A DNA stretch of 57,537 nt. Source: Pseudomonadales bacterium. Lineage in GTDB: Bacteria; Pseudomonadota; Gammaproteobacteria; Pseudomonadales; Azotimanducaceae. A model generated the notes under the pieces. It was given only the letters and a program-made list of their open reading frames with translations. It was not told the DNA's origin and did not search any database. Below are positions 50,918-57,537 of the stretch, piece by piece. Where the stretch lies: assembly GCA_028281005.1 (NCBI GenBank), contig JANQKS010000071.1, positions 1-57,537 of the forward strand, written 5' to 3'. Within the stretch, counting starts at the first letter, position 1; every line of letters begins with the position of its first letter. Position numbers and translations under genes: made by a program.

Positions 50918-51540
50918 GTTCGCCCCCCTCCATCGACTATTTCTACGCGGCACACTCCGTTTTTGCGTATCTCGGGTCGCAGCGCTTGAACGACATGGCT
51001 GAAGAGATTGGCGCACAGATCGTTCACCACCCGATGGATCTGCATCAAGTTATGGAGGAGGTCGGCTCCTCGAGCTTCGAAGCACGCAGTAAGGCACACA
51101 TCCGCTATTTCTTTGGTAGAGAGATCGAACTCTGGTCTAAGCAGAGGAAGCTCCCATGGATGGGCCGTATCCCCACGCACCACCACAAGGACTACACCCT
51201 TGCCAACCAGTTTCTAATTGCGGCGCAACAGCAAGGCCACAATATCGACCAGCTGTCACACAGCCTACTGCGCGCCCATTGGGTGGACGACATCGATCTA
51301 ACTGATGAAGCTTCGTTAACAGCAGTCGCAAGCCGTGTCGGTATAGATGGTCCGAGCGTGTTACATCAGGCCCAGTCCGATGCAACACAAGAGACTTATC
51401 AGCAGAATACGCAAGCGGCCATCCAACGCTCGGTGTTTGGTTCGCCCACCTACTTTGTGGGCGGTGACATGTTTTATGGGCAGGACCGTTTGCATTTTGT
51501 AGAGCAAGCGCTGATTGCACACAGCGTGGGTCTAGGCTGA
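50914..51540 (+). CDS. 2-hydroxychromene-2-carboxylate isomerase family (DsbA/GST-kappa fold)
   Basis: 208 residues. N-terminus SPPSIDYFYAAHSVFAYLGS, the usual kappa-GST/HCCA start, with Ser in place of the DsbA cysteine. A helical insertion follows, then SVFGSPTYFVGGDMFYGQDRLHFVEQAL, with the cis-Pro and the glutathione-binding turn. HCCA isomerase works in naphthalene-type ring breakdown, but most homologues have other GSH-dependent roles. Last gene of the Usp-Usp-GNAT-isomerase run. Its end meets the IS remnant boundary and a gene tail on the other strand. Confidence 0.88.
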   Translation: MSSPPSIDYFYAAHSVFAYLGSQRLNDMAEEIGAQIVHHPMDLHQVMEEVGSSSFEARSKAHIRYFFGREIELWSKQRKLPWMGRIPTHHHKDYTLANQFLIAAQQQGHNIDQLSHSLLRAHWVDDIDLTDEASLTAVASRVGIDGPSVLHQAQSDATQETYQQNTQAAIQRSVFGSPTYFVGGDMFYGQDRLHFVEQALIAHSVGLG

Positions 51541-51688
51541 CTGCGGCCGGATGTTCTCCACATAGGTCACAAACTCTTCGGGGTATATCTTCTTACCCGT
51601 GGAATCCCACCAGACCGCCGCGCGACCGCCATATCGATGAAATATGCGTTCCAGCGCCGGTTTATCACTGGGTGCCCACACAGCTTCC
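51532..51688 (-). pseudogene. 3' remnant of an unidentified gene cut by the IS junction
   Basis: Reading the reverse strand in a frame different from the transposase gives about 50 open codons: EAVWAPSDKPALERIFHRYG, then GRAAVWWDSTGKKIYPEEFV and TYVENIRPQSA, ending with TAG at 51534-51532. It has no start and begins where IS3 orfB homology stops (about 51680). It looks like the C-terminus of a gene whose 5' part was removed by the insertion or a later deletion. Family not recognised. Confidence 0.5.
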
Positions 51689-52199
51689 AGGCAACGACAT
51701 AGCGCGAGTAGTCATCCAGTATCGTGAACAAGTACATCCGTCCCCAGCCAATGATCTTCAGGTTTGTAAAATCCGTCTGCCACTGCTGGTTGATGGCCGT
51801 GGTCTTGTCCTGGAACTCATCGGCAGCCTTCATCACGATGAAGGCCGGACTGGTGATCAGATCGTAAGCCTTCAATAGCCGATAGACACTGGACTCCGAG
51901 ACAAAGTAGCCTTGCGTTTTAGTGAACGTCACAGCCAGCTCGCGTGGGCTGAGATCCGGCCGGTTCAGCGCCAGGCTGATCAGCTGCTCCCGGATATCGT
52001 CAGGGATGCGGTTCCAGATCCGTCCCGGCAGCGGCGCCTTGTCCTGCAATGCATCCTCGCCGCCAGCTCGGTACTGCGCATACCACCGATAGAAGGTGGT
52101 GCGAGGAATACACAGCGTGTCGAGTGTCTGCTTGGCCGGCTGGTGCGAGCGTTCCACCAACCGAATGATCTCGAGCTTCTCAGCGGCGGGGTACCTCAT
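51567..52199 (-). pseudogene. IS3-family transposase orfB, 3'-truncated
   Basis: The open frame has 210 residues, of which about the first 174 are transposase: MRYPAAEKLEIIRLVERSHQ, the PRTTFYRWYAQY helix-turn-helix, RELAVTFTKTQGYFVSESSV, then NQQWQTDFTNLKIIGWGRMY and DDYSRYVVAWKLC with the first catalytic Asp. From about 51678 the frame runs through unrelated sequence. The second Asp and the Glu of the DDE triad are gone, so it cannot be active. Starts at the orfA stop (ATGA), as in IS3 elements. Confidence 0.88.
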
Positions 52200-52600
52200 T
52201 CGAACTCGTCCCCATCTCCGAGCATGCTTTTTTTCAAAAGCCGCAACTCCAGAGTCTGCTAGGCAACCACCTCTTTGAGATCTCGGGCTTCACGCCGTCG
52301 TTCCGTGACTTCGCTACTGTTCGCCTGCCGGACAATATCGCCGGCCAGACGTTTCTTACCGGCCTCCATAAAGTCTATGGACCACTTTTAGCAAAGACTC
52401 TGGGCAATGCCTTCCCGCCGGCACAACTCCGCAATGCTATCTTCGCCTCGTAAACCGTCCAGCACTATGCGTATATTCTCTTCAGCACTCTATTGTTTGC
52501 TCGTCTTGCGCTTGATGTCACGAATGGTTTGTTCAGACGACGATGCTCGTCCTGATGGTTTCTGTTTCACCTCTGCTCCTCAGATTGGATGAACAAAAAC
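51678..52600 (-). mobile_element. IS3-family insertion sequence remnant
   Basis: Contains decayed orfA (52196-52570) and truncated orfB (to 51678) in the usual overlapping order, with an A7 slippery run at 52229-52235 (reverse strand GAAAAAAAGC) for -1 frameshifting. The right half of the element is missing. The left inverted repeat should be between about 52600 and 52690, but I cannot define it. Confidence 0.82.
52196..52570 (-). pseudogene. IS3-family orfA with three in-frame stop codons
   Basis: Reverse-strand reading from a GTG at 52570 with GAGGAG upstream: MKQKPSGRASSSEQTIRDIK, RKTSKQ-stop-SAEENIRIVLDGLRGED, SIAELCRREGIAQSLC-stop-KWSIDFMEAG, KKRLAGDIVRQANSSEVTER, RREARDLKEVVA-stop-QTLELRLLKKSMLGDG. 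This is the well-known orfA helix-turn-helix and leucine zipper protein, fully in one frame but with TAG, TAA and TAG codons. Related copies have Tyr, Tyr and Glu there. No indels are needed, so decay is by point mutation only. Confidence 0.82.
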
Positions 52601-52706
52601 CCTCCCTTAAACCAGCGCTAAATCTGTTCCATAGGTGTTGGCGACTTACACGCGGCCCTTTGTTGAATGCCGGTTCTCTATCTAATAACATCTTCGCGAG
52701 TAACCA
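52601..52706. other. Gene-free junction between IS remnant and ankyrin gene
   Basis: About 106 bp presumably holding the left IS end and the promoter of the ankyrin-type gene. No inverted repeat, target duplication or clear -35/-10 pair could be assigned by eye. Confidence 0.5.
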
Positions 52707-54818
52707 GTGCAATTCGACCAGATGACGGCTGACCAGAAACTATGCGAGTGCGCGGCTGAAGGTGATCGCCGCGGCGTTGTTGAGGCTCTCGACGCTGGTG
52801 CCGATCCAAACGCGCGTTTCGACGGGTATCTTACGCCAGCGTTACATCTTGCCGTGCGTTTCGGAAACCGCGAGATGGTCGAGCGGTTGCTTGACGCAGG
52901 CGCCGATCCAGACGAACGATATGGGCAAGAGAACGCACTGGATGTCGCCCGACTCTGCCACGCAGATTGCAACGCCGGAACTTTCGACGGTGCAGGTCAA
53001 CGAGCGGCCAAACTCGACCGCATCATCAAGCTCTTGGAAGTGATGGTCGGGGGCAATGCGCCCATCGACGAGGCATTGTTGTTTGCCAAGGACATCGAGC
53101 CGCCGGACGATGACGTTGTGAGAACTGCTGCTTCGGTCCTCGGCTGGGAGTTGGGGTGGAAAGCCTTCGAACGGCGCCCGTTTTCAGAAAACGATTTTAT
53201 GGAACTTGGGTTTGGCGAGCAGCGTACATCCGAAATCCTATGGGATCTGGTTTGCAATCAAGTGGCTAGGGAGCGTGGCGAGGATCAATGGTTCCTAGTG
53301 AAAGCGTTTCCGGGTGCAGAACACGCAAACCTTTTCCGCTACGGATCGCGAGACGTTTCGTTAGATGTCTTGGATGCAATTCTGGAAGAGCTCGGAACCC
53401 CTGAATTCACGCTTCACGAGGTTATCGACTGTGGTTTTCGACCAGACGACGCCAGATCTGCTTTGTATTCCCTTCAAGACAAGGACGCGATCCGCCAAGT
53501 TGGGGAATGGCGGTTTGTTGTCATCCGGCAGAACCGCGGTGATATTCTTCAAAAAAAGGTAGACGATGGCGAGTCACTGACGTTCGACGAACAAGTCGAG
53601 TATGTTTACGAGACCGAGTACGATGGAGTCCACCTGACGGAGGCGGGCGAAAAGAAATTGCTGGATCTGGCTTCACAATGCGATGAAGTACAGCTTCTTG
53701 CGCCTATCACATTCAATGCAGAGTCAGACCAGCCACAGGAGATGTCATGGGCCTGGATTGCCACCTTGGTAGGCAACGCGGCGTTACTGAGGTACCTCGC
53801 AGAAAGAGGCGCACCTCTAGATGCGCCAAACCGTGCTGGACGTCGGCCCTTTGACCTTGCCCGCGAAGAGCTCAAGAGGGCCAAGACCTCAGTATCGAAA
53901 ACCCCGGAGACTGACTTTCGTCACGCGCAAGAAATATTCGAAATCCTCCAGCCTCAGTGTTCTATGGAACCTACGCCTGCGGCGCCGGAGCCCCAAAAGG
54001 TCGCTGCCACCCCCGTCGCTGTCCCAAGCGAAAGAACCAACCCTATCGAGCAAGACTGGTCGCGGCTTTGGACCGCGTTCGGCACGCGGGAGTTTTCCTT
54101 TGACGATTTGCTTGATGAGGATTTCGGAAACGACGAAGCAAATGAAGTGCTGACCGGCCTGAAGGAATTTGGAATTGTTGAAACCGTGGGTTTGCGCCGG
54201 TTTGTTGTGAGCAGGCCTTTTCCCGAAGACAACACACATGACGAAGAGGCGGTATCCGAGTTAGGCGGAGCCAACGCCATCCTCGATGAGCATGATGTTT
54301 CGCTGCCAGAGGTTGTAAAGTACGGAGTGGTGGACGGCATGCTCACCCAAAAGGGCGAGGGTGCGCTGATGCGGCTGATTGATGAAATCGAACTGGCACG
54401 ACTGAACCGTGTTTTTGCTTGGGGGCCCGAGCACCGAGACTTGCATGGGTCTTCCATGATGCATCTGGCTGTTCGGCTTCAGTCCGTTCCCGTTATTGAA
54501 CGGCTTGTTGGAAAAGGTGCGGATTTCGACATTGAGGACAGCCAGGGTGTGACCTCGCGCGAGTTGGCCGAAACCATTTTTCGTTTGCACAAAGCGCGAA
54601 AGCTCTCCGATAGCGAGACGGCACTTCCTCGTCTCAAGCGGATTCTTCATCTCATTGATCGCTCGCATCAGCGGCCAGGGGAAGCGGGACTAATGCCCCC
54701 AAAACGGACCGCTCCCGTGGAGTCGCGCGAAGAAAAGAAACGGCACAAAAAGCTTGAGCGTATGGTCATTGAAGAAGCTACTGTTAAAACACGTCCTTGG
54801 TGGAAATTCTGGATTTAA
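52707..54818 (+). CDS. Large ankyrin-repeat / winged-helix-like mosaic protein
   Basis: 703 residues; GTG at 52707 or ATG at 52722. No signal or membrane segment. Ankyrin repeats occupy about 8-75 (VVEALDAGADPNARF and MVERLLDAGADPDERY), with isolated ones near 345-390 (LLRYLAERGAPLDAPNRAGR) and 585-640 (IERLVGKGADFDIEDSQGV). Between them are small modules that look like degenerate winged helices. Those at about 226-272 (LGTPEFTLHEVIDCGF, ending WRFVVIR) and 455-500 (FGTREFSFDDLLDEDF, ending RRFVVSR) clearly match each other, and a weaker copy lies near 150-200. Module plus ankyrin thus appears twice in tandem. Function unknown; the setting is an IS-flanked island. Confidence 0.8.
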   Translation: MQFDQMTADQKLCECAAEGDRRGVVEALDAGADPNARFDGYLTPALHLAVRFGNREMVERLLDAGADPDERYGQENALDVARLCHADCNAGTFDGAGQRAAKLDRIIKLLEVMVGGNAPIDEALLFAKDIEPPDDDVVRTAASVLGWELGWKAFERRPFSENDFMELGFGEQRTSEILWDLVCNQVARERGEDQWFLVKAFPGAEHANLFRYGSRDVSLDVLDAILEELGTPEFTLHEVIDCGFRPDDARSALYSLQDKDAIRQVGEWRFVVIRQNRGDILQKKVDDGESLTFDEQVEYVYETEYDGVHLTEAGEKKLLDLASQCDEVQLLAPITFNAESDQPQEMSWAWIATLVGNAALLRYLAERGAPLDAPNRAGRRPFDLAREELKRAKTSVSKTPETDFRHAQEIFEILQPQCSMEPTPAAPEPQKVAATPVAVPSERTNPIEQDWSRLWTAFGTREFSFDDLLDEDFGNDEANEVLTGLKEFGIVETVGLRRFVVSRPFPEDNTHDEEAVSELGGANAILDEHDVSLPEVVKYGVVDGMLTQKGEGALMRLIDEIELARLNRVFAWGPEHRDLHGSSMMHLAVRLQSVPVIERLVGKGADFDIEDSQGVTSRELAETIFRLHKARKLSDSETALPRLKRILHLIDRSHQRPGEAGLMPPKRTAPVESREEKKRHKKLERMVIEEATVKTRPWWKFWI

Positions 54819-54856
54819 GTTTCTGCCAGAGCCGACATTCTCCGCACCGTGACTAA

Positions 54857-55564
54857 CAGCTTAGCTGGGCTCAATACAGTCGTAGGCGGCGAGGGTTCGG
54901 ATGGAATGGAGGTGAACTTCCTGAAATCTCGGCTTGGAAACGCCTGGAACCAGCGACACGCTGGTGGTCTGTCGTCTACGGCCAGTCACTCCAGAAACTC
55001 GATTTCAAAGTGCTGACATGGATCTTGTTCTGGAACAACCGAGATAAAGTCCTCGATATCTATGCTACGGACTACGAATACCTGAAGGCCAATCTTCCGC
55101 GCACGATGAACGAGGTCTATGCCAAGCAATACCAGGAAGCCCGTAAACCGAATTTTGACGCTCAGATGTCGCCTGAAGTCGAGGGCTGGCACGCGAAACT
55201 TGAAGCCGCGTGGTGTGTTGGTGTGTTTGATGCCAGTGAAAGGGTTGCCGAAAGCAACCCGATCGACCTGGGATAGAACGTTGAGACGGAGCAAGGGCGC
55301 GCGTCCTTCGACGCCACGCGGAAGGAACTGCCTGTGCTCAAAGCCGGATGGTCTGCGCGGTTGCAGTGCTTGAACGGGGCGGCGAAAGAACCATATGACG
55401 CATCTGTGCAAACGGAGCGCATCATGTCGTACTACCGGGCACTAAACCTGCCGAACCGTCGTCCCGGCGCCAACATTCCGGGAACTCGGTTCTTCCTCTT
55501 CTCTGAGTTTAGTATCTGCCAGCAGAAACTCGATTTCCTCAACATGTTCGGGATGGAGGAGTGA
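54857..55564 (+). pseudogene. Unidentified gene split by an in-frame TAG
   Basis: One reading frame is open from 54857 to a TAG at 55274-55276, then open again in the same frame to TGA at 55562-55564. The first part includes SVVYGQSLQKLDFKVLTWIL and WNNRDKVLDIYATDYEYLKA; the second AGWSARLQCLNGAAKEPYD and PGTRFFLFSEFSICQQKLDF. No ATG opens the frame (a GTG at 55010 is possible), so the 5' end may be lost too. Either one gene with a nonsense mutation or two small ORFs (GTG at 55010 and GTG at 55334). The next gene is coupled to its end. Family not recognised. Confidence 0.55.
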
Positions 55565-55788
55565 GTGCCCTGCCCCGAATTACCTGGGCCGTTGGCGTGA
55601 GTGGCGTACTGGCACTCACCGCATTGGGGTCCTGTGCCGCAAACGAGGAAGTGACACCGACCGGCTCCATCCTCCCCTGTTTTATCCGGGAGTTGCCAGA
55701 CAAGACAGGCAACGAGCCTGCGATTATTTGTCCTGAGACAAAGGATCGGGACGCACAATCAGTCGAGCCGACTAAGGAAACACAATGA
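55561..55788 (+). CDS. Small lipoprotein of unknown function
   Basis: 75 residues from a GTG at 55561 that overlaps the preceding TGA (GTGA), with GGAGGA just upstream. N-terminus MSALPRITWAVGVSGVLALT, then ALGSC, a lipobox with Cys at about residue 25, followed by a short mature tail with two cysteines (LPCFIRELPDKTG and AIICPETKD). The stop overlaps the ATG of the next gene. No known family. Confidence 0.62.
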   Translation: MSALPRITWAVGVSGVLALTALGSCAANEEVTPTGSILPCFIRELPDKTGNEPAIICPETKDRDAQSVEPTKETQ

Positions 55789-56210
55789 CGGATAAACATG
55801 CTTCGCCCTGGACAATAGATGGAGTGGCGGTCGTACTATTGTCTGCCGCCCTTTTGTTTTGCATGACGTTGCCTCCCGCGCAAGCCGCAGAGTTCGACGC
55901 TTATGATTTAACAGAAAAAGACCCTTCCTATGTTTTGCATCTGGCCTCACAGTCATCCGTTGGCGGCATCGTTATTGTGTCCTATGCGGCCGACAGCGAA
56001 ACGATCAATATTTACTACAATATCGCCGCAGACTTTGCAGATGAAGGTGCGCCCGTCAAAGCCTTCTTTATCGCAAAGGCCGATGAAACAAATGCAGCCG
56101 CGGTTTATTTCAACGGCCTTGAATATGACAAGACTGCTGAACTGGATCGATTAAGAGCCTCCATCGCCAACGGCATTGAGAAAAATCTCTACGGAGATCA
56201 CAAAGAATAG
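55785..56210 (+). CDS. Secreted protein of unknown function
   Basis: 141 residues, ATGA-coupled to the lipoprotein upstream. An N-terminal hydrophobic segment (about 13-30) ends at PPAQAA, a good signal-peptidase site. The mature part, AEFDAYDLTEKDPSYVLHL, then IVIVSYAADSETINIYYNIA and DKTAELDRLRASIANGIEKN, suggests a small alpha-beta fold. No family recognised. It probably forms a small secreted module with the lipoprotein. Confidence 0.62.
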   Translation: MTDKHASPWTIDGVAVVLLSAALLFCMTLPPAQAAEFDAYDLTEKDPSYVLHLASQSSVGGIVIVSYAADSETINIYYNIAADFADEGAPVKAFFIAKADETNAAAVYFNGLEYDKTAELDRLRASIANGIEKNLYGDHKE

Positions 56211-56589
56211 GAACACGGTTCCGGTTGTATGGTTGTGATACGCAGGCCGGACACCCCAAAGCAGTACGCGCTCCAGATAGCACGCATGTTGCTTGGTTAG
56301 TCGCACCTGCTGCGCGTTTCCGAAGAGGTCTTAAGAATTTATTAAGCAATCAGTGGTTGAATAGTAGGTAGCGCCCTGCTATTTGCCACGGAACGGCGTT
56401 GAGTTTTTTAGGGCGCCTGTCATCGCGCCGTTCGCAATTGAACGGTGATGCCGATGGCGGACTTCACCACAAGCATTAAGGCGGATTTTGAAGCGCAGGT
56501 CACGGCTGCGCTGATGATCCAGAGCATCTCGCTCATCATGGAGGAACCACTTAGCAGCGTCCAATTACTGTCCAATCTATGGGGGCCAC
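56211..56589. other. Intergenic/junction region with no assignable gene
   Basis: About 380 bp between the secreted-protein gene and the IS3 orfB. An open frame from 56445 leads into the transposase, but its first 50 codons do not resemble orfA. Probably debris from an earlier insertion. I see no tRNA, terminator or clear promoter. Confidence 0.5.
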
Positions 56590-57431
56590 TTCACTACAAA
56601 AAAGTGGTGAAGCCATCTCACCGCAAAGAGATGGCGAAGCGTGCTGTGGCTGACCGCGGGTTCAGCATTCGCTTGGCTTGCCAGGCTTTCAAGATCAGTG
56701 AGACCTGTTATCGGTATCAACCGCAGCTGAACGGCGACAACCAGCTTATTGCCGACTGGCTGCTCAGGCTGACCACCACCAACCGGACGTGGGGTTTCGG
56801 TCTGTGCTTTCTGTACCTGCGCAATGTGAAGGGCTTCAGCTACAACCACAAGCGCGTGTACCGTATTTACAAGGAGCTGGAGCTGAATCTGCGGATCAAG
56901 CCGAAGCGTCGGTTGAAGCGTGACGCGCCCGAAGATCTGGCAGTGCCACGTCAGATCAACGCGACTTGGTCAATGGACTTCATGCATGACGCGTTGGCCG
57001 ACGGCACTGCTTTCCGTACGTTCAACGTGCTGGATGACTACAATCGTGAAGGACTCGGTATCGAAGTTGATCGATTATTGCCGGCGCTTCGAGTGATCAG
57101 AACACTGGAACGCATTATCGAATGGCGAGGCAAGCCCAATGCGATTCGTTGTGACAACGACCCGGAGTACATTTCGGGTCAGCTGATGGCCTGGGCCAAG
57201 CAAAGACGGATCACGCTTCAATATATCCAGCCAGGAAAGCCGCAGCAGAACGCGCACGTCGAGCGCTACAATCGAACGTTTCGACATGAATGGCTGGACC
57301 AACATCTATTCGAATCGATCCGCCATGCACAAGATACAGCGACTGAATGGCTGTGGCGATACAACAATGAACGGCCAAACATGGCCATCGGAGGAATCAC
57401 GCCGATCCAGAAACTGGAAGCGGTAGCTTAA
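56590..57431 (+). mobile_element. IS3-family element lacking nearly all of orfA
   Basis: The sequence starts abruptly with the last codons of orfA (T-T-K-K-W-stop frame) and an A6G slippery site at 56598-56604, then a full-length orfB. The upstream part of orfA and the left inverted repeat are absent. The right end should lie in 57432-57537, but no terminal repeat could be paired. Confidence 0.7.
56604..57431 (+). CDS. IS3-family transposase orfB (rve integrase domain)
   Basis: 275 residues from the GTG at 56604; the longer frame from 56445 adds unrelated sequence. HTH_21 region near the start ([19 protein letters not shown]), then the integrase core: first Asp in SMDFMHDAL, second Asp in RCDNDPEY, Glu in NAHVERYN, with exactly 35 residues between the last two (DD35E). 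It ends [21 protein letters not shown] is replaced by D in the usual CDNGPEF motif. In intact elements it is made as an orfAB frameshift fusion, impossible here without orfA, so activity is doubtful. Confidence 0.88.
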   Translation: MVKPSHRKEMAKRAVADRGFSIRLACQAFKISETCYRYQPQLNGDNQLIADWLLRLTTTNRTWGFGLCFLYLRNVKGFSYNHKRVYRIYKELELNLRIKPKRRLKRDAPEDLAVPRQINATWSMDFMHDALADGTAFRTFNVLDDYNREGLGIEVDRLLPALRVIRTLERIIEWRGKPNAIRCDNDPEYISGQLMAWAKQRRITLQYIQPGKPQQNAHVERYNRTFRHEWLDQHLFESIRHAQDTATEWLWRYNNERPNMAIGGITPIQKLEAVA

Positions 57432-57537
57432 ATTCTCTACTAGTGCTCAAACCACTTTATAACTTAGGATCAGAGTTCGCCAGCTTTGGGCTGGCAAGGA
57501 AGAGTGAGGAGTAATATCTGGATATTGCGACGAGCAA

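Noticed and set aside
1-57537. Complete defence system, prophage, CRISPR array, tRNA or biosynthetic gene cluster
   Set aside because: No Cas, nuclease-helicase, phage structural, tRNA-like cloverleaf or NRPS/PKS signatures were seen in any frame examined.

Overview
The window looks like a chromosomal segment of a free-living, probably marine, gammaproteobacterium with moderately high GC. The evidence is the mix of genes: acyl-CoA dehydrogenases, SDRs, a Rieske oxygenase, a D-aminoacylase-type amidohydrolase, a wax-ester-synthase-type acyltransferase, OmpW beside an FNR-type regulator, CysH, UspE-like proteins and IS3-family elements. Genus cannot be fixed from sequence alone. I saw no rRNA, tRNA, CRISPR array or replication origin.

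Layout. 1-3.0 kb: the 5' end of a GntR (YtrA-type) regulator with a palindromic operator, a 13-bp tandem repeat, an acyl-CoA dehydrogenase and a convergent patatin lipase. 3.1-9.7 kb: a persulfide-dioxygenase-like MBL enzyme with a TSUP exporter, LemA with a DUF2207 protein, then cytochrome c, UspA and an AbgT transporter, closed by a strong hairpin. 9.9-16.3 kb: a tightly packed nine-gene cell-envelope cluster. It holds two related small secreted proteins at its ends, a coiled-coil secreted protein, a lipoprotein, an ExbB/TolQ-like channel protein, an ExbD/TolR-like protein with a long periplasmic part, a DUF4384-like secreted protein, an anchored SPOR-like protein and a lytic transglycosylase fused to a SPOR-like domain. 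I cannot match this set to a named system, and it is my main candidate for an undescribed machine.

16.3-24.3 kb: lipid and CoA genes (WS/DGAT, GNAT, hotdog thioesterase, amidohydrolase, SDR, two MDR oxidoreductases), then a four-cysteine FNR/ANR regulator. 24.4-33 kb: a perfect FNR box in class II position for ompW, YjdF-like, PncC, a Rieske oxygenase, GT39, an internally deleted FAH-family protein, a PQQ-type propeller with a haem c domain, and CysH. 33.2-42.3 kb: a truncated DUF3750 gene, a SCO-family operon divergent from a LysR gene, a PPOX-fold protein, an SDR, an EEP nuclease, and an acyl-CoA dehydrogenase / APH-kinase-like / SDR operon that resembles a split ACAD10/11. 42.4-51.5 kb: an S41 lipoprotein protease, antiporter, site-2 protease with CBS domains, FieF-type CDF, ICMT-like, two UspE-like genes, GNAT and an HCCA isomerase.

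51.5-57.5 kb is an accessory, decaying island. It has an IS3-family remnant (orfA with three in-frame stops, orfB truncated into the tail of another gene), a large ankyrin/winged-helix-like mosaic protein, a nonsense-split gene coupled to a tiny lipoprotein and a secreted protein, and a second IS3 orfB whose orfA is almost entirely missing.

Short tandem duplications of 11-15 bp recur at gene ends and leader regions across the window.
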